The translations under genes were made by a program, and so were the position numbers. A stretch of DNA of 64,000 bases. Source: Gibbula magus. Taxonomy: Eukaryota > Mollusca > Gastropoda > Trochida > Trochidae. Position 1 is the stretch's first letter. Each line of letters starts with the position of its first letter. Where the stretch lies: contig OW388303.1 in assembly GCA_936450465.1 (NCBI GenBank), forward strand, positions 9,021,021 to 9,085,020. The letters are read 5' to 3'. The notes under the pieces were generated by a model. The model did no database searches and was not told where the DNA came from. It saw nothing but the letters and a program-made list of their open reading frames with translations. This document shows, piece by piece, positions 35,880 to 47,025 of this stretch.

Positions 35880-36416
35880 TTACATGCCACGGCATACCTG
35901 ATCCAGGAAATGTTGTGCTATAGAAAAGTCTGGAGACACAGCATTGACTTTAATGTTCTGATAATACTGACACAACGAATACTGTACCCCCTTCAGTACT
36001 GGATACACTTCCTTGAGGTTGTGATTGTACTTGGAGTTAGAGACGATGAACACTTGAGAAGGATGCCCGTCTTTCTTCTGCTGGATCTCTTCAATGAATC
36101 CTGTGAATGTCTCCGTATTGTCAGTGTCCTCCTTCACAAGGAGGATGATTTCACTCTCACTTACAGCCTGTTCGTAGAAGGGGCGATATCCCTCCCTGTC
36201 CACCAGATTCACAACCAGCACAGATCTTTGGGCTAAGCGAAGGCGCGTCAGAATTGTCCGTCCCTCTGGTGTCCACTTGAAGAAATTTTGAAGTATTTGG
36301 GTCCTGTTCACTTTCCGTGATCCAATTATAGCGATATTGACACTTTTAACCTCGACTAGTGGACACACCTTTTTTTCTGAAAACAGTTTCCTGAGACTGT
36401 TTAGTATGTTTGCCAT
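35880..36416 (-). CDS. Candidate Ras-like pseudo-GTPase, diverged copy 4
   Basis: Intronless, 178 residues, starting at the Met in CAACAAAATGG; 17 more in-frame codons upstream overlap the initiator and TATA box and are not counted. It is roughly half identical to copies 1-3 by eye. The best conserved part is the C-terminal third: QVFIVS, KY.HNL.EVYP, VQYSLCQYYQNIKVNAVSPD. The P-loop place reads GSRKVNRT, keeping a Thr where Ser/Thr binds Mg2+ but with Arg for Lys and Asn for Gly. The switch II place reads DREG, a formal DxxG. The NKxD place reads NSKYN. It is therefore less decayed at two motifs and more at another than the tandem copies. It has its own TATAAAAG, initiator and AATAAA and looks expressible. 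Function unknown. Confidence 0.8.
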   Translation of the reverse strand: MANILNSLRKLFSEKKVCPLVEVKSVNIAIIGSRKVNRTQILQNFFKWTPEGRTILTRLRLAQRSVLVVNLVDREGYRPFYEQAVSESEIILLVKEDTDNTETFTGFIEEIQQKKDGHPSQVFIVSNSKYNHNLKEVYPVLKGVQYSLCQYYQNIKVNAVSPDFSIAQHFLDQVCRGM

Positions 36417-36426
36417 TTTGTTGAAA

Positions 36427-36462
36427 TAAGTGACATGAATTGTCTGAACACATTCTTTTATA
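36427..36462 (-). promoter_or_regulatory. TATA box and initiator of copy 4
   Basis: TATAAAAG on the minus strand at 36462-36455 and TCACTTA at 36433-36427. The likely start A at 36431 is 31 nt downstream of the first T, leaving a leader of about 15 nt before the ATG. Confidence 0.7.
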
Positions 36463-37051
36463 GCCAACTAAGTTACCAGAAATAGCAACCAATAGCGACA
36501 CACTTGGTTAGGGTTACTAGCAATATAACCAATCGTGATAGGCGTGGTGAAAGTCATGTACGTTTATATATAAACCTGGTAAATAATCATAAACTCCCTG
36601 TGTGGCTTCAAATTTGTTTTGTCGGGAATAACAATTATACATAAAGGTATTAAAATGTAGGTATTACAACAGTCGATTTTGGATTCTCAATAACATCCTG
36701 ATTCAAGTATTAGATTGAAGCGCTTGTGTTGAATTCTTTGATCATTTAACGGACTGTTATTTAATTTTCCCCGGGATGAAGGAAGAAGGAGAAAATATGA
36801 TATGCACTTGTCGGAAAAGACCCTCAATGAATAAAATACAAATATAATTCATTCATGTGACTAAACATTAACACTTTCGTAGTGTCTTTGTTTAAAAATG
36901 ACAAAATATTGTATTACCAAATGCCATTCTGTTTCATATATCCTCCAGCATACAGTTGTTCCTTGTTTATAAAGGACAAAACATACCAACTGCCATTCTA
37001 CGTGTATTTCATATAGCCTCCAGCATAGTGTTTCTGCCTTGGATGTCAACT
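36463..37051. other. Intergenic upstream of copy 4
   Basis: A direct repeat of about 90-100 bp is visible: ATGCCATTCTGTTTCATATA near 36921 and CTGCCATTCTACGTGTATTTCATATA near 36980-37020, both followed by GCCTCCAGCATA or TCCTCCAGCATA. No gene. Confidence 0.5.
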
Positions 37052-37400
37052 TTAAAGGGACTGTAGCACGTGTTTTGCAAATTTTATTATTTCAAATTTC
37101 CCATTTATAATGATAGTTTATGTCATTTATATTTACTTTAGAGGATATTACATCTTATTACACAAACCAATTAACCGTAGTGGTAATAACGATGTGGTCT
37201 ATCAAACAAAAATTGCATGGAGGCATTTTAAAGTGAACACCTTTGATTATTTCGAATTACGAAGAAAAGATTCCCATGGCTATACCGAACCATGTACACC
37301 CACTTAACTTGAGTTACTAGTTTTGACTATTGGTGACTTGAATTTTCAAATACATTTCATTGACTTATTTGAGTAAGAAAATGTGCTACTGTCCCTTTAA
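37052..37400. mobile_element. MITE family M1, full copy
   Basis: TTAA at 37052-37055 and 37397-37400 flank AGGGACTGTAGCACG and its complement GTGCTACTGTCCCT. The interior matches 45780-46144 in the same orientation and 6981-7321 inverted. Confidence 0.85.
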
Positions 37401-37885
37401 CGTTTTGAAATATCCTGACAACATGACTAATGAATGTTCATTTTACTAAATACATGTCAACATAGAATACAGAGAACGCAACGCACTTACTCTCTGTTCA
37501 GTGAAGATTGCTCAGAATGCTCAAGAACAACGTTGTTATAGATAACTGTAGGGCCGACTGGCATTTATCACTTTATATCGTGATTTCACTGTGCCACTTT
37601 CATCATAAGGTCAATCGTCCCTTCTTTATCACAAAATCCAAGTGATTTATCATTACGAGAATTGTTTTGGTCCGATCACCCCCGTCCACAATCAATTTGA
37701 ATTTTATGTGGAAATGAAGGCTTGTATTGGCAACCAATTGGCAACTTTTGAATTATATGTCAAGTGATAGTAATTATTTTCTGCTCTACCTCTGCTTTCA
37801 GTGAAGCCAATCTGTCCTCCAGTACAGTGATTGCATTTTCTTAAATTTAACAATTAACATTGGAACAATGCTTGATCATCACACC
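37401..37885. other. Intergenic, no supported gene
   Basis: No recognisable feature. Confidence 0.45.
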
Positions 37886-37919
37886 CCCCCCCCCCCCCCC
37901 CCCCGAGCTTACCAAATAC

Positions 37920-37956
<37 letters not shown>
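37886..37956. repeat. Two poly-C tracts
   Basis: Runs of about 19 and 32 C separated by GAGCTTACCAAATACAA. The same separator motif GAGCTTACCAAAT follows the poly-C tract at 39679. Confidence 0.9.
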
Positions 37957-37957
<1 letters not shown>

Positions 37958-38699
37958 CCCTCTTGATCATACTTGGCAGCTGTTATTCTAACCATGTTAT
38001 TTACTCTACCTCTTATTCAGACCAAAACAGTAAAATTTGAATACTAAATACTGAAAACGTAAAAACTTATTTCATTTGGGAAAAGATGAGCGTGCATAAC
38101 CAAGACAAAATAATGATTTGCAATATCCCTTTGTGTTCAACGCGCTTCAGTGCGAGTGTGCGAGATAGTTGTGAACAAATGTTAGTTACATGTTCCATGG
38201 CAAGTGAAGAAAAGGTTGAAAGATTTGTAGTTGAGAGTCGCTTACATGCTGGTGTTACATAAAGCAGTTACACTTCCGAACAGATACACTTTCGAACAGG
38301 TACACTTCCGAACAGGTACACTTATACATGTAATTGAATTATTCAGGCAGATACAAAAACAACAACGGTATTGCGAGGACGAGCATTTGCTGACTGGTGA
38401 CGCATAAATGGACAGACAGTTTTTAAGAATACTTAGATAAGGAACAACTATGATTCGATAACAAAGAATTAGATCTAGGAAATAGTCTTACGTATAATAA
38501 AGTCACTAAGTAGAAAGTAAATAGACGCGATACTACGTTCACGGAACTAAGAATAGAATGCACTGAAGAGAAAGGGTTTAGATGATATTTTGCAAAACTA
38601 AAGAATGGGGTATTCTTTGTTATTACCCGCCTTTGACAATATTGCTTTAAATGAAATCTGAAATGCTATCACTCAGTGTCTAATTGAAAGATAAGTCAT
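37957..38699. other. Intergenic, no supported gene
   Basis: Contains a short triplicated stretch CCGAACAG.TACACTT at about 38276-38325. No gene. Confidence 0.5.
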
Positions 38700-39070
38700 T
38701 AAGGAAAATTTTCAACTAATGGGCAGTTAGCTGGACGTTCCAACGACGCGGAATTCTGCACTGTCGGGTTTCAGCACTGTCGCAGTATCTCGGGGACACA
38801 AATACGGAGGGGTACATTTAGTTGTTGATGAGTTACTTCGGTGACTAAGAGATTTTATAAGAGTTAATATGGAGCATGTGTTGTTAAACTACTGGGCAGC
38901 TGCCTGGAGCTTCCAGCGACGTGGGGTTCTGCTCTATGGCAGTAGATGTGGTACACAAAGCAGGAGTGGTCAGTTGAGTTGTTGTTGTTTTCACAATATG
39001 AAGATGAGTCATTGAGGAACAGGTGTTATCAGCTGTGTTGAGGTTTCCCCGACATGGGATTCTACCTAGA
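38700..39070. repeat. Degenerate tandem repeat of about 160-170 bp
   Basis: TAATGGGCAGTTAGCTGGAC near 38718 recurs as CTACTGGGCAGCTGCCTGGA near 38890, each followed by an AACGACG or AGCGACG and G(A)ATTCTGC/GGTTCTGC block. A shorter third echo is near 39030-39065. The 78-codon minus-strand frame here follows the repeat and has no support. Confidence 0.55.
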
Positions 39071-39678
39071 CTAAATAGTCCATGCATTTTCAGAATTACA
39101 TGTACTGTACCTTCATCCAAAGATTATTTCTTTTTCTAATATTTTCAGTTCCATATTTATATGTGTGTATTCAGTTTATCTATACTTGCTGAATAAATAT
39201 CTTGACTGTACTAAAGGCTCTTTTATTTTCACAAAGTCGCGGGGTAGGACTAGATTGACGTTGTAAATGTGCTACACAAAACTACAAGGTTTTTTTAAGT
39301 TGGTGTTGGAGATTCTTTTGTGACTAGGAGATGTAAGGACCACAGATTTACTTAGTTATAATTTTTTTTTATCTCTACTCCAAAGTGTTTCTCAACGTGA
39401 AGAACATTATTTTTGGAAAATTCTGATAGTGCAAGTGGGTGCTTGAGTATAACATACCATACAGACAAGTATTGCAACCTTTACCCAACGCACATATGTG
39501 TTTCTGGCTTGAAAGTCAGAGTATGAAGCTGGGTCCTTACTTTCAGTATATTTCATTATGCACGCAGTGGGAGAGTCTAAAGACATGCTTAATTAGGCGA
39601 AATATGAATATGAATGGCCTGAATATTGCCTTTTAGTATTCTTGTAGTGTTATAGAATGTTTTATTCTTTTAGTATAA
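39071..39678. other. Intergenic, no supported gene
   Basis: No recognisable feature. Confidence 0.4.
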
Positions 39679-39733
39679 CACCCCCCCCCCCCCCCCCCCT
39701 CCCCCACTGAGCTTACCAAATCCCCCCTCCCGA
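39679..39733. repeat. Poly-C tract
   Basis: About 20 C followed by TCCCCCACTGAGCTTACCAA then ATCCCCCCTCCC. Shares the GAGCTTACCAAAT motif with 37886-37956, so the two places probably derive from one element. Confidence 0.85.
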
Positions 39734-40289
39734 AATTGTATATATGTATGATATATGTATATCAGTATTAAATAATTGAGAATGTGAATAGAAAAATCAT
39801 GAAGCCAAAGCATCTTTGGCATTTTTCTAAAAAGAATATATTGTGAAATCATTAATGGTAGTTTCATTCAAACCCAATTCTTGATCGCAGTTCAATTTCG
39901 TTGCGGCTTTGTAAATTGCAGTGTCCCGTCATGTTATAATGTCTGTGTGATCTGATGCACTGAGCTTTGTAACTGGGTCACCAATAGCTGACAGGATCTT
40001 TTTAGAGATGTTATGATATTTTTTTCAAGCGACTTTTTTATCAATCTGGTTTGTTTGGCAAACGGTTCAGGTTGTTAGCTTGCTAACATTTCTAGCTTTG
40101 AAAAATCATTGTTTACAAATATCCGATTTATGTTAATGTTTTATGACTTATTTTAAAGAAAAAGTGTCTTGGCTTTGACGTGGTATATGATATTGAAGGT
40201 TAATATGATGACAAAGTTCTGTAATAAAATTTCATGGGGTGTTTACCTCGTTACATACCCTTACTTTTGTTTATAGTATAACGAGCTGG
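39734..40289. other. Intergenic, no supported gene
   Basis: No recognisable feature. Confidence 0.4.
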
Positions 40290-40453
40290 ATCGTCGACTT
40301 TGCTTCGACGTTGTAAGTATTTATATTACAGGTTAACGAAAGCGATTTATCATTATTTTATTGCAGCAATAGTAAGCATAAAGGGGTACAAAATACAAAT
40401 AGTCCTGGACTATCTAGAATATCTGGTCAAAAGGTGTGCTACAGTGCCTTTAA
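40290..40453. mobile_element. MITE fragment, M1/M2-like right end
   Basis: Ends GTGTGCTACAGTGCC then TTTAA (TTAA at 40450-40453), like the M1 terminus. The left end is not recognised. Confidence 0.4.
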
Positions 40454-40895
40454 TTATAAGTTTTACTCAAAGTGGCAAATCAATATCAAAGTAAATTATT
40501 GATCATCAACACCGCAAATGTTATTGATTCATGAAACACCATTCATGCTAATTATAGGAGAGTGTAATTCAGCATGGGACGAGTGACAGTTTTCCGCTTG
40601 TTGATTGTCACACCATTGACACAATTACTTCACCCTTGGTACGCTTGGTTACCTTCTGTCTCCAGGGAGAATTCATTGCTGATATTCATCCATCTCTTGA
40701 TACATGAAGACAGGTTCCTGTTCAATAAAACATTGAAACATACACGAGCACTTGTCACAGATCACTGGTGACATGGAGGAGATGGTTTCCATCAGACTGC
40801 ATGTGTTGAGGGTCACATTCTGAGCATCATTTGCTTCATGTCATCATATTGATATTAGAGACAGATAGTTTATTTAAAGTCGCTAAGTGTGTATA
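40454..40895. other. Intergenic, no supported gene
   Basis: No recognisable feature. Confidence 0.4.
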
Positions 40896-42954
40896 TAGGG
40901 TAGAGCGGGGTCAATTGAAACACTGTTTACTTAACTGGTTATATCTGGTTACTTGTGATTTGATCGTCAAGTAAACTGGTACTAATTAGTACGTTGACAC
41001 ATTGGCTTGAAATGTAAGTGTCATTTGGGGTTCTACAAGCAGTAGTTATAAAGTTATGACTAATCAAATGCAAGCACTGCGAGTGTTACAATCGACCCCG
41101 ATCACGGGGCAATTGTAACAGGTAGTTGGGTCATTTGTACATGTTGTAACACATATGGTTAATATGAAAATTAAAAATATGTTCAAAATTAAATTAAAAC
41201 CTAGACAGTTGGAATAGATCATCTTCATATATTGAGTTTGAAATAAAATATTATTAACTGTATTAAACTTTATCATATTGTACCGAAGTGTTCATCAAAT
41301 TGTTGACAAAACTAAGAATTATTGCAAATCCATGCCATCTAACAAATGATTCAATTTGTTTTTTGGAATCCAAAATTATTAAACATATATTGCCTGAATT
41401 CTCTCGCAGTCTTTGCTCATATAAAGGCATACGGGGTATTAAATGTTTATATTAAGAAAAATACAAACGCATACCTCTCTTCTTATAGCTGCCCAAATGG
41501 CGTTGAACAATAACTCACTCAATAAAAGCATACCTTCTTTCCCAGCTTGGTGAAACTCAAAGAAGATTGCCTTATTATTTTTCAAAAAAAACTATTTTTG
41601 TGCAATGCTGGCGAATATAAGTTACCATATTCATTTTTTTAATGATCAGATTACCAATAGAGCGTCAATTTGAATTGCTCTGCTCTAACTAAAAATACGA
41701 ATGAATTGCTGGATTGAGATTATTCCCAGCCAGGGTAAACTTGTCTCCATTTAAGTGTATATAGATATTTACTTAATTGTTCAAGTATTCGATGTATTGC
41801 CTTTCAATAGATGATTGTCATTTAATTCAAGATTTTCATTTTGAAATTGTTTTTATCTTTGAACTTCCTTTTTTTGTCACATCGTACACTGTTTTAATTA
41901 ACTAAAGTTGTTTTGAAAATAGCAAGGCAGAACTTAGGCATTCGGGGTGGGGTATTCTATAAGATAAGATTCATTTAAATGCACGAAATGATTATTTATA
42001 AACAAAAGGGACACATATAATATCAATCAACATTGCATGGGGCAATTGTAACACCGTGTTACAACTGCCCCCAACGTCAGTAGCCATGTTTCACGTCACG
42101 TCACGAGTTAACCACTCACGGTTTTTCTTCAATTTCTGCTTCAAGATACAACGTAACATCCCAATATATCATATAAATTATCAATCTGGTTTAAACAAAT
42201 TTTATTTCAGAAAGAAAAGGGATTGGCAAACAAGCTCAATAGGCTTATATCAATGCCGCTCCCGAACACATAGTTGCACAATATTTTACGCAAATCAATT
42301 GCAAATACTTGTATTAATGTTGGTACCACACGTTTGCTCATTGAATATATTATGGTATTTGATTGTTGAACTTTATAAAAGTCTCTTTAAGTCGTGTCGA
42401 ATCGTTTTGAAAATTGAATGAAATAATGAACTGAGGAAATTCTTTTGTTGTTACTTTCAGAGTCAACATTAGGATTGCCATATAATATTGAATGTAGGTC
42501 ATATCCAAGGTGATAAAATTACTGTGAAAAAAAGTAAGTCATCATATAAAGGACAAGTGAAAAAGTAGTGAACATTGTCTTCTTTCCAATGCCCCCAACG
42601 TCAATAGCCATGTGTCACGTCACGTCACCCACTCACAGGTTTTCTTCAATTTCTGCTTCAAGATACTACGTAACATCCCAAGATATCATTTAAATTATCA
42701 ATCTTATATCTAACAACCAAATTTGGTTCAAAACGATGTTTCATGTTTTCAGAAATATTTACTTTAAACTGCAAAAATCGATTTTCTGTCTTTTGGATCG
42801 CTCTTTGTTAAAACTGTTGAACACCCATTTATTTATAACTGGGAAATCAAGGGGAATAATACTGTTTATCTTAGCCTATGTTTGAACGTAAACTTAAAGA
42901 GTAATCGCCCCTGTTACAATTGCCCCGTGTTACAATTGACCCCGCTCTACCCTA
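40896..42954. mobile_element. 2.06-kb TIR DNA transposon, non-autonomous
   Basis: Left end TAGGGTAGAGCGGGGTCAAT and right end its complement ATTGACCCCGCTCTACCCTA; 23 of the first 24 bases or more match. ATA at 40893-40895 and 42955-42957 is a possible 3-bp target duplication. Sub-terminal GGGGCAATTGTAACA motifs recur in both orientations (about 41105, 42040, 42915, 42930). An internal direct repeat of about 110 bp lies at 42063-42185 and 42590-42705 (TCACGTCACGTCAC...). No transposase is recognised; the 121-codon frame at 42056 crosses the direct repeat and has no known motif. Confidence 0.8.
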
Positions 42955-42994
42955 ATATATAAAATATACATATTCAGAAACAATATGAACTATA

Positions 42995-43162
42995 GTGAGA
43001 CCTTGTTTAACCGGACCCCGTACATTCAGAAACCCGGTCATCCTCACAGTAGAATTTCAAATCTCCTCCATGCATTTCTTTTGTGATTCGCTTGCTATCC
43101 GGACGTTTTTCAACCGTAACAAAAAAATATAGTGCGGATAAACGGGGTCCGGCTGTTTAAAC
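42995..43162. mobile_element. Small TIR element, possibly pogo/Tigger-like
   Basis: TTTAACCGGACCCCGT near 43006 and ACGGGGTCCGGC near 43142 form inverted ends, with further partial matches (GTGAGACCTTGTTTAA; GTTTAAAC). About 170 bp, no coding capacity. Confidence 0.6.
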
Positions 43163-44088
43163 AAATCACTCCTATATCTCCCAGTTTATATTCTGACTGG
43201 GGCCACTCAGTATATGAATTTTGAAAGTGCGCTGCGATGATAGGACTGTAAGGGCAACTGCACAGATTGTTCCAGAGCTCACCAAATCCTGTATCTTCAA
43301 CCGGTTGATGTATCTTGTAATTCTAGTTCTTGCATATATTCGACATACACTCTTCAGACTCTCTCACGTTTCGTATTATTCATTTTAATGAATCGTTTGA
43401 GTGTGAACATCGTAATCGTTACTCATGACGGCATATACGGCAAGTCATGAGTTGTAACATTAAAATAAATGCCATTCTTATATTATTGCATTATTATATT
43501 ATCATTGCAGACAGTATGATGTGATAAGCACTGAAATTAAGCTTATGAGCCTGGTAAATGTGTACAAATAAACTGAGCTGTGTAAATACTGTGACCCTGA
43601 GTTGTACTCTATTCATAACACAAAAAACTTCAACTCAGTTATCTAATTAATCCAAAATATATTGATATATGAGAGATATACCAAAAGTTTTTCGAGTTTA
43701 TCGAATGATGGGGGTGAGGGGGGTGTAAGGTATCACGAGGAAAAGTATGGGTATATACTTAAATACTTCTATCTGAGAATGGGTTTCTGGCACAATAGTA
43801 TATTACAGATTGAAAGAAAATTTCCCGATGCTTTAACCTTTGTCAAATTGATTCATTCGATTGGATTACGTGCGTGTTAAGGGACATACCATATTGTATA
43901 TTACATAATTAAAACTCTCTTAATGATTTAAATTTACAATTGATTGGTCCAAGATCCTTATGCCTTCAAATTCCAATGTATATTCCATGATAAGATCAAA
44001 CACAACAATTGAGTATAAAGATCTAAAGTTGCTGTCAAGTTATTTTGAAGAAAAAAACCAGTTCAGTAAAGCGTCAGTCGAAGATTAG
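43163..44088. other. Intergenic, no supported gene
   Basis: The 72-codon frame at 43662 shows no recognised motif. Confidence 0.4.
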
Positions 44089-44280
44089 AGTGAGGCCCCA
44101 TTACCCCAGAAAAGTACTAGTTATTACCGTGACGTTTACCAGACTGTATTGGAAATGGATTCAATTAGGCTTCGTATTACCCCGGAGGGACGACACGGAA
44201 TAGTGTTTAAAAAGAACACCCCTACTTTACTGAGTGAATTGAAGAAACACCTTGATTATTTAATAGCAAGTTCAACCTGA
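44089..44280 (+). CDS. Unnamed exon-like open frame (partial)
   Basis: Open from a splice-acceptor-like TTAG at 44085-44088 to TGA at 44278-44280, 63 residues. Composition is protein-like (SEAPLPQKSTSYYRDVYQTV, then DSIRLRITPEGRHG and LLSELKKHLDYLIAS) and local GC is clearly higher than the flanks. There is no good pyrimidine tract before the AG and no Met until residue 23. I do not recognise the family. It could be a terminal exon, a decayed gene fragment or chance. Confidence 0.3.
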   Translation, partial: SEAPLPQKSTSYYRDVYQTVLEMDSIRLRITPEGRHGIVFKKNTPTLLSELKKHLDYLIASST

Positions 44281-44913
44281 AGGTTCGGGGACACAATCAA
44301 TCAACTGCTTTAGAATTGGATTCCGACACTGATGATCTGATGTGGATGATACACGTGCTCATGTAACAGTTAATTAAACCAAAGTTCCTGAACTTGAGCT
44401 ATTGGAGACACATTTAATCTCAGCATGGTGAAATCCACCGCTTTTCTGCTTTTGCTGCTTTGTTGATGGTTGTTACACATGGTGTACAGAATGAAAACAT
44501 ATCATTCTACATGAAACACAATGTTAACATCATCAGCTTGACATTGTTGTTCAATATTTGGATATGTTCCAGCATCACACTGGCAATAACATCTCAAATT
44601 GAAATTCATTACAAAGTCAGTAGCGTTCAAAAGCGTATCAATAATATAACTATATCCAATTATCGCCAGGTTTTGATATCGTGCAAAACAATCGTTTGCA
44701 AAACAGTATAAGATCATATCATTATCGAAAAAATGCTGACATAGATGTAACATACAGTACCTGCTTACGTGGTTAATGTCACCAGCTATACTTTACATAA
44801 TAGTTATTAATAATTAATACTCTTTTGACTTGTGATTTGTCATAAGATTGTTCTGATTGAATATAAATGTTTTTATGTTAATGTTTAAAGGACCCTTATA
44901 TTGATACAGATAT
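44281..44913. other. Intergenic, no supported gene
   Basis: Overlapping open frames of 83 codons on both strands cannot both be real and neither has a recognised motif. Twelve codons from the ATG at 44424 would encode a signal-peptide-like MVKSTAFLLLLLC but a stop follows at once. Confidence 0.4.
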
Positions 44914-45451
44914 ATGCATGTAAATCACCACCATACCAACTCCTTACGTAAAGACTTCATGGCCCAAACAAAAGGTTCAAGAAAACTTTATGATACATTA
45001 CTGTCTGATAGAATTACACCTTCTATATGTCTGAACTGGGAAAATATGTTTGATGATACTGATTTTGAATGTCATTTGATCTTTAATATCAATAGAAAAC
45101 ATGCAAAGGATATTAAATTATTGATTTTCGATTCAAATTTGTACATGAAATCCTTTATACAATTTTTGTTTAGGAAATGTTATTAATTGCCAATGCACAA
45201 TGTTCTTTCTGTAATGATGATGATGATGAAATGTTATATCATGTATACATGTACATGAATATGTATTGGGAATACGAGGAAACAAAATTATTTTGGAACG
45301 AACTTCAAAATTAGGTTAATCAAAACATACAGATATTTAATTCCACAAAATGTATTGTTTGGTGTGGTACATCAATGCCTGATCCATTACTTAATAACAT
45401 AATCTTTGCCGCCAAAAGACTTTTATATTTGCAGCCTAAAAACTATTATTA
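44914..45451 (+). pseudogene. LINE ORF2 C-terminal relic (L1/Tx1-type)
   Basis: 44914-45186 resembles the region after the reverse transcriptase: KGSRKLYDTLL, a WENMF block, then DIKLLIFDSNLYMKSF. After a frame change, AQCSFCNDDDDEMLYHV (about 45192-45245) is the CxxC...H zinc-binding motif of such ORFs, followed by LFWNELQ. After a stop, CIVWCGTS and NNIIFAAKRLLYLQP continue the typical C-terminus. Frameshifts and stops show it is dead; no polymerase core is present. Confidence 0.65.
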
Positions 45452-45779
45452 AAAAATTTAAAACATTTGTTAACATTTGAAAAGACGTACTTACGGTTGA
45501 GAATCATAACCCTGAAAGTTTGTCCAACAAATGATTTTCTATAATCCCGATATTTAACCCAGAAAGACTGTCCATGTCTTGACTCTGGAATTTGTTATGA
45601 ATAGTACAAAAATACTTTTATCAGCTTTGACAATCTTGTTGATGAAACATGTACCATTGGGAACAACTAAAACAATATGAAAAAATGTATATATTTGGAT
45701 GCCCATTTGCAATTAGTATTAGAGCGCCATTTACATAAGCTCTCAACTTGTTTGTCAATCTATTTACAAAATAAATGTA
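45452..45779. other. Intergenic, no supported gene
   Basis: Probably the rest of the LINE 3' region, with no recognisable tail. Confidence 0.35.
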
Positions 45780-46144
45780 TTAAAGGGGCAGAAGCACGTT
45801 TTTTTGCAAATTTCTATTTTATCCACTTTTCCCATTTAAAGTGATAGTTTATGGCATTTATATTTACTTTAGACGGTAAAACATCTTATTACAGAAACCA
45901 ATTATCCGTAGTGGTAATTATGGTGTTGCGTTTAAAGCAAAAATTGCATGGCGGCCATTTTATTATGAACACATTTTATTATTTCGAATGATAAAAACGA
46001 TTCCCATGGCTTTACGGAACAATGTACACTCAATTTTAACTTGATTTTCTGAAGAGAGATGGGTGTTTGACTATTGGTGACATTATTTTTCAAATACATT
46101 TCATCGACTTATTTTAGCGAAAAAACGTGCTATTGCCCCTTTAA
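45780..46144. mobile_element. MITE family M1, full copy
   Basis: TTAA at 45780-45783 and 46141-46144 flank AGGGGCAGAAGCACG and GTGCTATTGCCCCT. Longest of the three complete copies; contains GCATGGCGGCCATTTTATTA. Confidence 0.88.
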
Positions 46145-46491
46145 AACCAATTCACACTTATTAAAACAATTTTATCTGTAACTGTTATATAGAGTACCTC
46201 GATTCATAAGTTACATAATACTAAGAAATAGCAGACGACAGAAATAATTCTTCAAAACGGCCATCTTTCGTTATGCACTACAATGTAAAGTGTCTTATGT
46301 AACTCTAAAATCTGCGCAGGTTATTGACTTTAATTCAGTTTAATTCACGTAATGTGGCGATTCACACTGTGCTACATGTCAAACGTTTATTGTCGGCTCT
46401 TCTGTATAGATTACTGACACTAAATTGGTTTCTGATCGTCAAAATCTCAACCCTAACAGCAAGGGTGTTGCATAATGAAAATTACATTGGG

Positions 46492-46566
46492 AAACCCTAT
46501 CCTGGTTCCCTGGGCCAGTGTAGCGCAACGTAGCTGGTCCGGGGAACCAGGATGTGGGAAACCCAA
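46492..46566. repeat. GC-rich hairpin of about 75 bp
   Basis: CCTGGTTCCCTGGGCCAG and the opposed CTGGTCCGGGGAACCAGG, each bordered by GGGAAACCC, form a strong stem in AT-rich surroundings. Probably a small foldback element. The short frames across it are artefacts. Confidence 0.65.
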
Positions 46567-46761
46567 ACTTCAGTTGACATTGCGAATGAACCTACAGAGA
46601 TCCAACAGAAATCAGCTCAGAAACCGTACACGGGCATTAGAAATTCTTCCGATTGTGAATGTATAAAATAAAGTTTATTTTAATTACTTATATTTAAACC
46701 GTTTAAGCTGTAATGATGGTATAAAGGTTGAATTTGTTAAAGAAATAATAATATCATAACA

Positions 46762-47025
46762 TCACAATAAAAGCCTGCAACACCACTGTGACAATGTAAG
46801 ATGAAACATGCTAGCATTAGCTCGCCCTAGCAACTTTGTCTTTTTACCGTTTAAGTAGATTATGCCACACTTTGATGTAAGTTCTGTTAGACATCGCCTG
46901 CCCAGGAGTACATAAAAGAAGTAGACATCTGATACTGTACTAGTACTATAGAAACCGTTACCTCCCTCAACATCCATTGAAATCTTGTTGAATGTCTCAA
47001 CCGCTTTCCCTAATGTCTCTGACAA
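46762..47025 (-). CDS. Unnamed open frame, doubtful
   Basis: 87 codons without a convincing ATG at the start. Composition is more protein-like than the neighbours (AVETFNKISMDVEGGNGFY, LLGRRCLTELTSKCG) and the region is less AT-rich. I recognise no domain. It could be a decayed transposon or gene fragment. Confidence 0.2.
   Translation of the reverse strand: MSETLGKAVETFNKISMDVEGGNGFYSTSTVSDVYFFYVLLGRRCLTELTSKCGIIYLNGKKTKLLGRANASMFHLTLSQWCCRLLL

Noticed and set aside
44424..44462. Signal peptide MVKSTAFLLLLLC as a gene start
   Set aside because: Stop codon immediately after 13 residues and no acceptable splice donor before it.
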